Shown: in pieces, positions 11,761 through 22,614 of the stretch
How the letters are laid out: each line of letters begins with the position of its first letter
Position numbering within the stretch: the first letter of the stretch is position 1
DNA from: Eleusine coracana subsp. coracana
Taxonomy: Eukaryota; Streptophyta; Magnoliopsida; Poales; Poaceae
Direction: 5' to 3'
Length of the DNA stretch: 64,000 nt
Assembly (NCBI GenBank): GCA_032690845.1
Contig: CM064430.1
Coordinates: forward strand, 53,417,882-53,481,881
Translations under genes and position numbers: made by a program
The notes under the pieces: model-generated
Told to the model about the DNA's origin: nothing
What the model saw: the letters and a program-made list of their open reading frames with translations, nothing else
Database searches by the model: none

Positions 11761-11859
11761 GCGATCACCGGCTTCACCGTTTCCTCCCCGCCACAAGCAC
11801 AACCATCCACCACCGCACACGAGCGAGACACCACCACGCTCCCGATCGACTTCGGCACC

Positions 11860-14800
11860 ATGGCACGCCACAGCTCCGTGGCCAGCTTCCTCCTGATGGC
11901 CCTCCTGGTCACCACTGCCGCCGCCATGGCCACGACCACGACCTCGGCCACGGACGCCGGCCAGGAGAAGGGTGTCCTCGAGTACATGGGACGCGAGTAC
12001 ATGGTGTTCGTGTATCCCCCCAGACCCACCGACCCGATCGACGCCACCTTCGGGCAGTACTGTCTGCGCATCCTCAAGAACACGCTCGGCATCAGGTACG
12101 TATTGCAGAGCAAAACTTCCTCAACAAATGCAGCCTCTCTGTTATGATCTCACTCTGTTTCTTGATTCTTCGATCGCTGAGTCGGTTCCTTCTTGTGGTG
12201 CTGGTTTCTTTGCAAATCGTAAGGCAGAAGCAAGCGGAGAAGATTCTTGGATGCACCTACCCCACAGGGTTCACCGCGAAGCTCACGCCAGCGCAGGTCT
12301 TCAAGTTGCGGCGTGAGTTGATTCGATGAATTCTTATGCTTTTTGTAACTGATTTGCAACCCTCCCCTGATTTCTCGTACGTGTCAGTTTTTGCTGTCCG
12401 ACACAGAATTTTTTTTTAAAATAAACATTTTAAATCTAATCTCTACAATATATTAATTGAGGTGAGGTTTTCTAGACCATTTTTTCGTGTCCAAATGTGT
12501 CTGTAACATTGTCGTATTCAGTTTGTATCCTACAATGATTCACCAATCAGTTTGAGTTGTTTTTTAACCATTTCTAATCCTTTGTTGAATTAGACTCCGA
12601 TTTTAATTCGATATTTCATACTAATAACAATTAATCATCTATTGTTTTATAATGTACATCATATTTGAAATAAAAACTAATAACAAGAATTCCAATAATA
12701 ACTCCTCCAAAATTATTATAATGAATATTCAAAGGTAAAGCAAAATAAAAATAGAATAAATACTCAGGTCAAAAAAGTTGATTAATTAAAATCTTTTACA
12801 GATACAAATAGCATTCTAACCATAATTTTTTTAACAAAGGTCCGTGGTAACGCACGGATATTTTGCTAGTATTTTCATATTACATCTGTCCGAACTAATA
12901 TTTCACTACCTAGACGTTTTTGCCGTGTCGTTTCATTTGGCGCGACAAGTGCCTTAGCCGCGCCAAATGAAATAGCGCGACTAGGTGACACGTAGGCGGG
13001 GGCGTGCCAGGTCTCCATAGCCGCGACAGCGTGGCAGTTGAGCCGCGCCGATTCCTTTGGCGCGGCTGGTGTCTAAACCACGCCCATCGGACTGGCGCGG
13101 TCCAACTGGCCACTTAAGCGGGCTGCGCCCGCTTTCTTCCTCCTCCTCCTCCCTTTCTTTCTCCCTTTCTTTCCTCCCGAGTCCGACCGAGGCGACCGCC
13201 GGCGCCGCCCCTTCGCCCCACCTCCGGTAGGGCCCCATTTTCGGCGACATTTGGCCTCGAAGCAGAGGTAATCGTCCTCCATTTCATCCGCATAGATTTA
13301 CTTTGTAGTCTCATTTTTGGTTGACTTGAGGTAGGTTAGGGTTAAGGTTTTTAGGGCTAGTAAGTTCTTATTGTGCACGATTCGATTAGGCTTGGATGTT
13401 TAGTATTGATTGTTAGAAGGTTGGTAATCTATGATCGATGTGTAGGTTTAATTGCATGGTACTCTATTGCATTATATTTTGGTATAGACATATGGTGTTA
13501 TTTTGTTGCTAAAATTACCATTTATGTCAGAAATCATTATAGATGGATCGTATTGTTCGTATTTTTACAATGGCACAGTTGATAAGAATGGTGAATTGGT
13601 TAATATGAGTGAGGAAGTCACCACATTTGTCCGCCCCCCATGTTTAGCGAAGTAGAGGCAAGAGCTCGAACAATTGTTGGTGGTGGATGTGGTCTGCATT
13701 TCCGTGGACGCTTTGATGCAGGTGGCGGGGGTAGAGCTCATTATGTTGTAATGGGATTGAGATTGGAGGAGGATTGGAGGCTTTACAAGGATTGCATAGC
13801 CGGTTCACAAGTTCGATGCGTAGAAGTGGTTGTAGAGCGTTGCAATGGAGGAGTGAACACAAGTGGTGGGTCAACCACTCCCACACATTGTGTCATGTAT
13901 GAGGAGGAGGCCATAGAGACTTTGACTCAAGAACCCATTGCTCCTCCGATTGGTTGTCAGTCAAATGCTTATGATTTGGCTGTTGTGAATAATGACTTTG
14001 ATGAGAACACATTTGAAGAACACGATAGAGAAGAAGAAGAAGAGGCTAATGTACACTTGGGACATTGTAAGATAGTGAAGATGATGGTAATGAAGGGGCT
14101 GGTTGTGATGATCCTTGTACCGGTAACAATGGTGACACTGATCATGGTGATCCTTCTCCCGCTCCCAATGGTGGTGATGGTCATGGTGATCCTTCTCACG
14201 CTCCCAATGTTGGTGTGGGTCATGGTGATCCTTCACACGCTTTCACTAGTCATCATGATGTTGGACCGACAATTGATTTTACTGCAGAAAGACGTAGGGT
14301 AGAATCTAGTGGGGCGCATGAGGTCAATTGGAATGTCATATACACAAGGGAGGAGTTACGTTCATTGCAAGCTATGAATGTAAATTTACCTATGGCGCCG
14401 CATCAAATGGACGTTAGTAGAAGTTCTAGAGCCGTTAGTGATAATGGTTTTACGATCACAGATGGCCCACCAAATAGTGAAGATGTTATGATCAGGAAGG
14501 GAATGATATTTGATACAATGGACGAATTGAAACATTTCTTCGAGGATTATACGGTGCGGCACCATAGGCCATATTATGTGATGAACTCATATAAGAAAGA
14601 GCGATATGCAATAAGGTGCCAGCGTGGTACATGTGTTTGGGGTGTTTGGGCTCGTCTCATTAAGAGGGATGGTATTCGTTGGAAAGTAACTAACGTGAAG
14701 CAACCTCATACATGTGGCACAACTGATATTCACCAAGTACACTCCCAATGCACTGCAAGGTATCTAGGCCTCCGCATAGCTCCGATGGTTTGGGCTGATG

Positions 14801-17800
14801 CTACCATTACAGTTTCTTCTCTCATCGAGGCTATTCATGGTTTCACTAGTTATCGAGTGAAATATGGAAAGGCTTGGAGGGCAAAGCAATTTGCCATGGC
14901 ACATTTGTGGGGGGATTGGAAGGAGTCATACAACAATGTTCCTATGTTGTTAAGTGCAATTGCCCACTTCAATCCTGGGACAAAGTATTTTATTGACACT
15001 GGTGGAAAGTCAGTAATGGAGGGAACAGGTATTAGCTATCCTGTTCTGTATCGGGTTTTCTGGTGTTTTCCTCAGTGTGTTGAGGCATTCAAGCACTGTA
15101 GGCGTTATGAGTGTTGATGCAACATTTTTTACGGGCAAGTACAAAGGCACATTAATGGTTGCCGTTGCTATTGATGCGGAGGATTAATTGATTCCTATTG
15201 CATTTGCTGGCACCAAGGGTGAAAACAACAACAGTTGGTCATGGTTCATAAGCCATTTACGTAGGCATGTGGTTGGATCGGAGAGGCAGATTTGCATGAT
15301 TTCTAATAGGCATCAAGGACTGCTAAATGCTGCCATAGAGGAATTAGATGGATTCCCTCCACTAATCCATAGGTGGTGCATGCGTCACTTTGCGGCTAAC
15401 ATATGGAGGCATCAAAAGAGCAAGGAAATTATAAAGGGGCTTAAGCTTTTATGCAAGGCCATGGAGGTCTCAAAATTTGACGCATGCTTGAATGACCTCT
15501 ATAAGATTATGAACGATAGTGCAAAGGATTGGCTCCAGGCCCAACTCATCGACAAAAGCAAGTGGGCCTTGGCATTTGATGAAGGAGGATTCAGATATGG
15601 TACTACGACTATGAACATTTCAGAGGTCTTCAATAATATTCTCAAAGGAGCCCGAGCGATGCCAATAACTGCTATAATTCATTTCAGCTTCTAAAAGTGC
15701 AATTACTACTTTGAAGACCGTTGGACTAAGGCAAGGCTTGGTGTCAACAGAGGTGCGATTTGGGGTGCAGGCATGGCTAAGCATTTGTATGAGCAAGGCA
15801 AGATTTCTATTAATCAAGATGCTCGTTTATTTGATCCTCGTCTATACATATACGAGGTCAGATCAGTGAGTCACACCGGAATTGGTGGTGAGAGGTCTGG
15901 TGGCAGAGAGTACAGAGCTGAAATAGGAAACACCGTCACATGCACTTGTATAACACCACAACTTCTCCATGCCCCATGTTCGCATGTAATTACTGCATGC
16001 CGTGTCAGGGGTGTCGACAGTGAATCTGTGAAATATTTGAGCCCCCTATTCAAAAAGGTTTGTGCACTAAAGACTTGGGAACCAACATTCGAGCCTTGCC
16101 TTGACAAGTCACAGTGGCCGACTTTATATCGGTCTCGACTATGTTCCGGATGTATTATTATTGAAAGATGGTAAGGGTCGACATAAGCGCAAGCGATTTA
16201 AAAATGAGTTAGATGACATGCAGAAGGGATACGGCAATGACATGTATGGTTTTGGAGACTTTAACGAGGATCCTATTAAGCCACGATGTTCAATTTGCCA
16301 CAAGAAAGGTCATAGAATGGAGCGACATAAACTTGGTCCCAAAAACAAACCAAGGAAGCGGAGTAGTAACCCAAGACGAGTAGACATATGTACAGAATTA
16401 CCATCATCATCTAGTTCACAGGTTCATAGATTTCCATATTTTTGCACTTGTAATATATTTTGTTGCTTTGTTATATTTTTGTTATATGCTTGGTCTAATG
16501 GTCTTTGTTTGCAGGCAAATGGCGCCCCACCCGTGCTTCCCACTCCTTGACATGAACTACGATAACAAGCACCGAGCCCACTTCGTCGTGGACGAGGGAC
16601 TGGTATGACGATTCATATTTATACTTGATATTGTTAACTACAACTTTTGGTAACACAGCTTTGTCATTTTGTAGATGTTGAAGCCATTGAGGACTCGCGT
16701 GCACCACCCAATGAAGCTCAGGAAGCGGTACCTTCCGTACCTACGGCAGGCGGGTTTCTTACCCTTGGCTAGGTTGGTGGCTGCAGGGGCCATAGACGCG
16801 CCGGCACTTACTGCACTTGTTGATCGCTGGTGGCCGGAGACGCACACGTTCCATCTACCCTGCGGCGAGTTGATTGTCACGCTTCAGGACGTGGCCACGC
16901 TAATGGGTTTGCCCATAAATGGAGCAGCAGTGACTGATATGGTGCAGCCAGACGGGTGGAGGGATGTAGTTCAGGCCTGCCTTGGTTTGAGGCCTCCAGA
17001 GCCTGCACAGGATGAAAAAGACAACAAGCCAACTGGTGTAAGTTCCAAGTGGCTTGTAGACAACTTTAGTAAATTGCCACAGAATGCGCCTGAAGACGTT
17101 GTCGAGAGGTAACCTTGTATGACTATTTTTAATTCATTCTCTTGCACAGTTCGTTCCTGTATGACTCTTTTTATGTTGTGCGATACAGGTATGCACGTGC
17201 ATGGTTGTGGCACCTTATGGGAGGGTACTTATTTCCAGATGGCAGCGGGGTAACTATCTCGTGGATAGTGATGCCTATCCTCACTAAGCCTTGGGAGGAG
17301 ATTGCCTCGTACAGCTGGGGTTCAGCGGTGCTGGCTTCGCTGTACCGTCAGCTCTGTATGGCTTGCACAAGGATCGGAGAGTATTCAAATCTTGGTGGTT
17401 GTGCATGGCTTCTATAGGTGTGGATGTGGGAACGTTTTCCCATTGGGAGGCCAGAGCGTGGTCCAGCAGAGGTTATTATGTCTATTGTTTGTTTGTTTCA
17501 TTTGAGCTCTGGAACTAAAATTTGTGATACTGACATCTTAAATTTTTTGTAGCCATGGAACCATGGAAATGAGGATGATACGGAGGACCTATCTACAGTG
17601 GCCTACCTTTGGAAAAACTGCATCAACGTAGTGGCCAATGCACACAGGAGGTACATTGCATACTCCAACGAGTTTGACGTCCTCACTCAGCAACAAGTAA
17701 GATGAATGTCAATTTTGCTTCACGCTACTTCAGCTATCCATTGTTACCATTGATCCATTGCCACACGTTGCTTACATAGGTGACATGGGATCCATACGCC

Positions 17801-20800
17801 AGAGAGGAGGTAGGTGAAATGCAGCTGAGTTCCATTTGTAGGCGGGATCACATGTATTGGAGGATTGAGGTTCCTCTCATCTTCTTCTACATTGTTGAAT
17901 GGCACTTGCCTCAACGTGTCATGTGGCAGTTTGGTCGCCTGCAGCCGGTAAACGTTCCCCAACCGACGACCAACCAGAATTTGCATAAGTAAGTCCAATC
18001 TAAATATAATGCCACTTGTATAAGAAACGAGCTAACAACTGACACTTGCTTCCCTTTATTCTTCAGGATTGAGAAACGGAAGCAGCGGGGAGCGGTGAAT
18101 TGGGCTGAGAAGCATGAGGCATGGATTCATGTCTGGGAGACACGCCATGCTCTCACTGTGTACCCTAGTTCAGGGGCTGTACACCGAGCAAATGCTTTCA
18201 GTGAATACCAGCTATGGCTCCAGCAGAATTCACGTCTCAAGATAAGACCACCTCTGAACCCAGCGGACATAGCTGATTTACCTGATTCGGGTAGCGAGGA
18301 AGATGTGGTCGATGAATACGACACGGCGACACGTGCAGGCACATAGCCGGAGAGGGCACTGGTTCAAAACTATGTGGTACATACTGAGTTCGCTTTCGTA
18401 TCCTTCTTCATTGTCAGTTTGTCAGTTCACTGACATCTTTATTCATTGTATAGGCGGAACAGATGAGCCGCCTTTCAAATGAAGCGGGTGAGGTGCTGCG
18501 TTTCCCGCAGGGATCCAAGGAAGAGCTGAGTGCCTTGAGGGCATTTGCTACGGTACCACCAAAACCATTGCATCTCATTGTATTCCATGAACTTAATCAA
18601 CATTCATGCTTTTGAACTTGTGCAATACAGCGAGTTCGGAAGTCTTGCCACCGACTTGCTATTAAGATGAACTGCATCATGGCACCCGCTGTCCATGATC
18701 CAGAACCAGTCCCTTCTCAGTCTAGGTCTTCCCGACCTCGTTCCCGTGGAGATCCACATGGAAAGGCGCCACGTGATGACTCCGACAGCAAGGACTCCCA
18801 GGCTGGTGACGAATCCACTGAGGGTGACTCCCCTTATCAACAGGTACATTTTTCAGCTCAAGACCTCAACTTTTTCGGTTCATACTTGACGACAATATAA
18901 CTAAGAAGACTATCAACTTGATAGGACACTTTGGGGGCCTCACAACTAGAGGGAGCACCCGGCACGACACAGGAGATGCCACAACATCGCACATATCGTC
19001 GGAGGAAGGAGCTTGATAGTGGAAATGTGTTGCCCACAAATCCGGGTCGCGAAAAGAAGAAGAAACGGATCACGGATATGTGATTTGAGGAGCTTGTGCA
19101 TGTTATTTGAGGATCTATGTCAACTTAAACTTGATTCGTGTGTCATCTGTGGACCTTAACTTTATTTGTGTTGAGCTACGCGAACTTTAACTTTATTAGT
19201 GTTGACCTATGGGAACTTTAACTTAATTTGTGTTCATTTGTGTGTCTGATGAGTTATGTTAATGTCCAGACTTGCATGTTGATGCTATGTTTCTGTATGG
19301 TTCTGTCAAAACCCTGTCATATTGCCTGGTCAGCTGTTTTTGTGTCTATTTTGGCGCTGGTGACAACTGGGTCGCGCCATGTTGTCTGGCGCGGCAAACA
19401 TAAGAGCCGCGCCACATTGTTCGGCTCGGCCAGGACTTAGTCATATCGGGGCCGCCTGGCCTCGGCCTATCAGCGTTGTTTCTGTGCCTATTTTGGCGCG
19501 GGTGACAACTGGGTCACGCCATGTTGGCTGGCGCGGTAAACATAAGAGCCGTGCCAAAGTGTTCGGCGCGGCCAGGACTTAGTCCCGGTGGGGCCGCCCG
19601 GACTCAGCCCGGTCGGTGCTGTTTCCGTGCCTATTTTGGCGCGACCGAAGAAGGTGTCGCGCCAATGCACGTGGCGCGACCGACTAGTGAGCCACGCCAA
19701 AATTACCCAAAAATCAGTTCTGTCTAAGCACTTACTGAAAACATAACTTTTCGACCAATACATAGTTCAAACATATTGTTCCAATAAATACGTAGTTCAA
19801 ACACATTGTTCACAAACAACAAATTTGCACGACGAAGAAGTTCACACGTACTACAAATTCAACAAATACGTAGTTCAAACATATTGTTCCAACTAAAAAA
19901 ATGGTTCAAACAGATAACTACTTTTTCGACAATCATGACAAGGGCCTGCATTTTTTCTAAAGTAGCGCAATTCTCTTCAAAATTTCCTTCTTCCGCTATC
20001 TTCCTGGCCTCTTCTCTTCCTCCAACTGCTTTCTCTTCCTCCTTCCTTCCTCCATCTTTGCTAAATAGTGCTCCCAAGTGCCAGGTGTATTTTTCCTCAA
20101 TTCCTTAGCTGTCTCAACTTGTCTATGTCACTTCTCTTCTTCTTGTACAGCTTTCTTTTGTTGCTCCTCTTGGTAAGCAGGATCCAACAGAAGCTTCAGT
20201 CTTGCTTTCGACCAATTCATCAATTTTGTAGTTGTCTTAAATCGCCACCCTTTAGGTGGATCCAGATACATCCACGCAATCTTTGGAGGGTACTTCTCTT
20301 GACTCTCCCTCCAGTACCGCAGAGCTGTCTCTGATGTCCCCATCCAATCATGCATGAACTCAAGACCTAGCTCCTTCATTATTGTTTCTAAAATGAAATT
20401 AGGAGGCCATTCCACATATTTCCGTCAGACTTCAAATCTTTTCTTCTGCAACTCCTTCTGGTACCTTTCAGGCCCAAATCTTCGAGCGGTGTTAAGAAAT
20501 TCCTTGCGGCCATGGAAGGATTCCCACTGGCATCTTCTGGTATGCTGCGATAACAAGAATACATGTACAGTCAATTGTATTATGCATCCTTAAGAAATTA
20601 ATGCCGAATTAACTGTCAGCTCACCCAATTGTCCTCAACACCAATAGTATTGCCACAAAAATAGCCATATCCCAACTCTGAAGGAACGACACCTTTAGTA
20701 GCAGGGACTCCACACTGATACAATATAGTTGGTTTCTTTCGGCACGGCAAGTCCTTTCCGAAAATTGCATCGGAGGACAAATCTTCAGGATCGGGGTACA

Positions 20801-22614
20801 ACGTTTTTGGTCCATAAATCCATTCCTGAAAGTCGCAGCCGTGCTTATTTTCCTACAAAATAAAGTAATATTAAAACAATTGCAACCTTCGTACATACAT
20901 CAATAACTCAAATATTTTAAAAAAATCCCAACCTCGGTCTTAAAAGGGCAACGAAAGAATGGAGTATAACTCGAACTCTCATGGGGTCTCTCCAACTGTG
21001 CCCGATAACCACACTTACAGTTCGGAGGATTCAAGACCCATCTTCTACTTGCTTCAGTCTTCTCATCGTCGGTCATAGGAGGAGGGTTTGGTGGCGGAGG
21101 CACCCACCTCTTGAAATTTTCGAATGGCACGGTATCAAAGTCATATGAAAATATAAGAATTCTCTCATTGTACATCTCCGGTCCATCAATCCATTGAAAA
21201 AAATTACACATACTAACTTTATGAAAAAAAAACCATTATTGTTGCAATCAAAATCAAATCTTTCTATTCCATAGTTACAGAGGGAATAGCAACTTACACT
21301 TCTCCAATTAGGACACATGTAATACGCACGAGCAGCGGTTAAAGGATGTCGAGACTGTGCCACTTCACAAGAGGAGTTGCAATCACATTTTGGAGTTGGT
21401 AATGCAGCGGACTGGAGCATCCCACCAACTAACCGTTGGGTACATGTGCTTCGAGCTCACACGATATGGCGGCCATGGCATCTTGAATCTATAATGCACA
21501 ACCAAAATTAGAAACCCTAAATATATCAAATGGGATATGTAGTGCCCCTTTAGCTATAATTACATGTAAATAAAACTATAAATCGATCCTATACATACAT
21601 GACACTATAAGAACTATCAAATGCCAACCATTAATAACTACGTAAACAAACCCTAACAATCCCTAAATATCACCTATTAGTATCACAACTACACCATTTA
21701 ATCGGACAAAGTACAAGAGGAGACTCACCAAAGCTCGGATGCTGAGTTTCACAGGGAATGGAAGGATCCCCGGGATGGAGCAAAGGGGCGACGCCGGTGG
21801 CAACCGAAGGCGGAGGTAGAGTCTGAGGTCGGGGAGAAAGAAAGGGAGGAGGAGGAAGAAGAAAGCGGGCGCGGCCCGCTTAAGTGGCCAGTTGGGCCGC
21901 GCCAGTCCGATGGGCGTGGCTTAGACACCAGCCGCGCCAAAGGAATCGGCGCGGCTCAACTGCCACGCTGTCGCGGCTATGGAGACCTGGCACGCCCCCG
22001 CCTACGTGTCACCTAGTCGCGCCATTCCATTTGGCGCGGCTAAGGCCTTGTCGCGCCAAATTTTCATTTGGCGCAGCAAAAACGTCTAGGTAGCAAAATA
22101 TTAGTTCGGACAGGTGTAATATTAAAATATTAGATTTAAAATATTTATTTTTAAAAAAAAATTCTCTGACACAATAGTAGTCTTACAGAATCTTGGCCAA
22201 TTTTTTATTTGCGTTAACTCGATCATCTATTCATCTAGCTAGATTTGGAAACCTCTTTTCCTTTCAGACTTTCTTATAAATAAAAAAAGTCAACCAAACT
22301 CTCGGTTTCCAAATCCAATCAAAACAAAAAAAAAAAAGGAATTTTGTCACCGCAGGCTCTAGCGTATCCTTAACAGCAATATTCTTGGGCTAGCATGGAA
22401 ATGCTAGAGCCTTGTCTGGAATACATAGAATTTTTTATAATGCCTTTAGAGTTTTCGAAGAGCTCTTTTCGTGTTCCTGCACATTAGTACTAGTTTTATA
22501 CTCTCTGAATGAGTTAACTTCTATTTTTTCTGTTTTAATTCTACAGAGAATCACCGGGCCGTTCGTCGGGTTCAGCCTATTGGGAAGTCCCCTCAGGATG
22601 ACATGACCAACTGA
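11860..22614 (+). CDS. Free-standing subtilisin propeptide-like (I9) inhibitor, three exons
   Basis: Inferred exons are 11860-12095, 12224-12312 and 22547-22614, giving 130 residues with no internal stop. An alternative first junction (12099/12228) also keeps the frame and changes one residue. The product has a signal peptide (about 1-22), then the motifs EYMVFVYPP, FGQYCLRIL, GFTAKLTPAQV and AVRRVQP. These match the inhibitor_I9 fold, which occurs as the propeptide of subtilases and as stand-alone secreted inhibitors in plants. The predicted role is inhibiting or chaperoning a secreted subtilase. The third exon completes the last strand of the fold, and joining it after c12312 restores codon phase, which supports it as the true exon. 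Intron 2 is 10.2 kb because it contains the MULE. Without the element it would be about 0.47 kb. No transcript evidence is available. Confidence 0.8.
12406..13215 (+). repeat. MULE left terminal inverted repeat (Helitron-interrupted)
   Basis: After removing the Helitron (12440-12869) this is about 380 bp and matches the reverse complement of the right end nearly throughout. Shared parts include 'ctgtccgaactaatattt', 'acctagacgttttt' and a long GC-rich block containing ggcgcggc and its complement many times. The match fades in the pyrimidine-rich tract near 13.2 kb. Confidence 0.88.
12440..12869 (+). mobile_element. Non-autonomous Helitron, 430 bp
   Basis: It begins TCTCTACAATATATTAA, ends CTAG, and sits between host A (12439) and T (12870). 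A hairpin near the 3' end (TCCGTG, 6-base loop, CACGGA at 12841-12857) precedes the CTAG. These are the defining features of a Helitron. The right MULE terminal repeat has no such segment and reads continuously across the equivalent point (tctaatatttt), giving an empty-site control. It encodes no Rep/helicase. Confidence 0.88.
13543..16550 (+). pseudogene. MuDR-type MULE transposase, decayed
   Basis: Parts in order: an N-terminal domain from the ATG at 13543, an acidic region with GDPS(H/P)APN repeats (14140-14240), a Mutator DNA-binding domain (about 14480-14760), a DDE core, a SWIM zinc finger (CTC...CSH, about 15940-15990) and a C-terminal CCHH knuckle (about 16288-16330). Frameshifts lie near 13563, 13640, 14070, 15095 and 16125. 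In-frame stops are TAA at 15185-15187 and TAA at 15692-15694. Catalytic residues: first Asp present (15116-15118), second Asp changed to Asn (codon AAT at 15305-15307), Glu present (15623-15625). A donor at 16422 and acceptor before 16515 would append a last exon ending at 16550 in frame. That exon also holds the PMD start codon. Confidence 0.88.
16519..19083 (+). pseudogene. Plant mobile domain (aminotransferase-like) gene carried by the MULE
   Basis: Nine GT-AG exons keep phase from start to stop: 16519-16602, 16675-17108, 17189-17471, 17553-17696, 17780-17988, 18067-18376, 18454-18552, 18631-18843 and 18925-19083. They give 645 codons. The first three exons encode the plant mobile domain, with motifs VDRWWPETHTFHLPCGE, TLQDVATLMGLPI, SWGSAVLASLYRQLC and NLGGC. 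The C-terminal third is hydrophilic and ends in a basic REKKKKRI stretch that could be a nuclear signal. The only faults are two TAG codons (17415-17417 and 18344-18346), each where the family would have Gln (CAG). PMD proteins of the host (MAIN/MAIL type) are nuclear factors needed for transposon silencing and gene expression; many PMD copies ride on transposons. Its proximity to the transposase suggests a shared transcript. Confidence 0.87.
19340..19660. repeat. 142-bp GC-rich tandem repeat in the MULE
   Basis: The words 'ctattttggcgc', 'gtgacaactgggtc', 'gccatgtt' and 'ggccaggacttagtc' recur with a 142-bp period: two full units and the start of a third at about 19630. The units are full of ggcgcgg/ccgcgcc, the same motif that fills both terminal repeats. 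Short 'acgtagttcaaacatattgttcc' type repeats follow (19750-19890). Confidence 0.8.
20128..21481 (-). pseudogene. GRF-type zinc-finger protein gene of the MULE
   Basis: Minus-strand exons encode three repeats of a GRF-like finger. Motifs in order are CDC...YYMCPNW + MCNFFQWIDGPEM, CKCG...FFRCPF + GCDFQEWIYGPK, and CGVPATKG...GYFCGN + RCQWESFHGRKEF. A lysine/glutamate-rich C-terminal region follows (WRESQEKYPPKIAW and AYQEEQQKKAV). Splice sites are good, for example donor TGG|GTGAGC after VEDNW and acceptor GCAG before HTRRCQW. Faults: a frame change near 21410 after the initial MPWPPYRVSSKHMYPT, and a TGA inside the last exon just before RKYVEWPPN. GRF fingers bind single-stranded nucleic acid. 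The gene runs convergently to the PMD gene. The product's role in the element is unknown. Confidence 0.7.
21780..22164 (-). repeat. MULE right terminal inverted repeat
   Basis: About 385 bp, nearly identical in reverse complement to the left terminal repeat without the Helitron. It ends in ttaaaaaaaaattc directly before the target duplication. Confidence 0.88.

Larger units (their letters stand above)
12406..22164 (+). mobile_element. 9.76-kb Mutator-like element (MULE) in an intron
   Basis: The element is bounded by 9-bp target duplications tccgacaca (12397-12405) and tctgacaca (22165-22173), one mismatch apart. Its ends are inverted copies starting GAATTTTTTTTT. It carries a MuDR-type transposase and a plant mobile domain gene on the plus strand, and a GRF-type zinc-finger gene on the minus strand. 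A 430-bp Helitron lies in the left terminal repeat. Transposase frameshifts, stops and loss of a catalytic Asp mean it cannot move on its own. The single difference in the target duplication suggests an old but not ancient insertion. Confidence 0.9.

Noticed and set aside
12228..12312. Reading the I9 second exon from 12228 with the 12095 donor
   Set aside because: Gives an Arg/Ser-rich frame unlike the family; only 12224 with 12095, or 12228 with 12099, keep the I9 motif.
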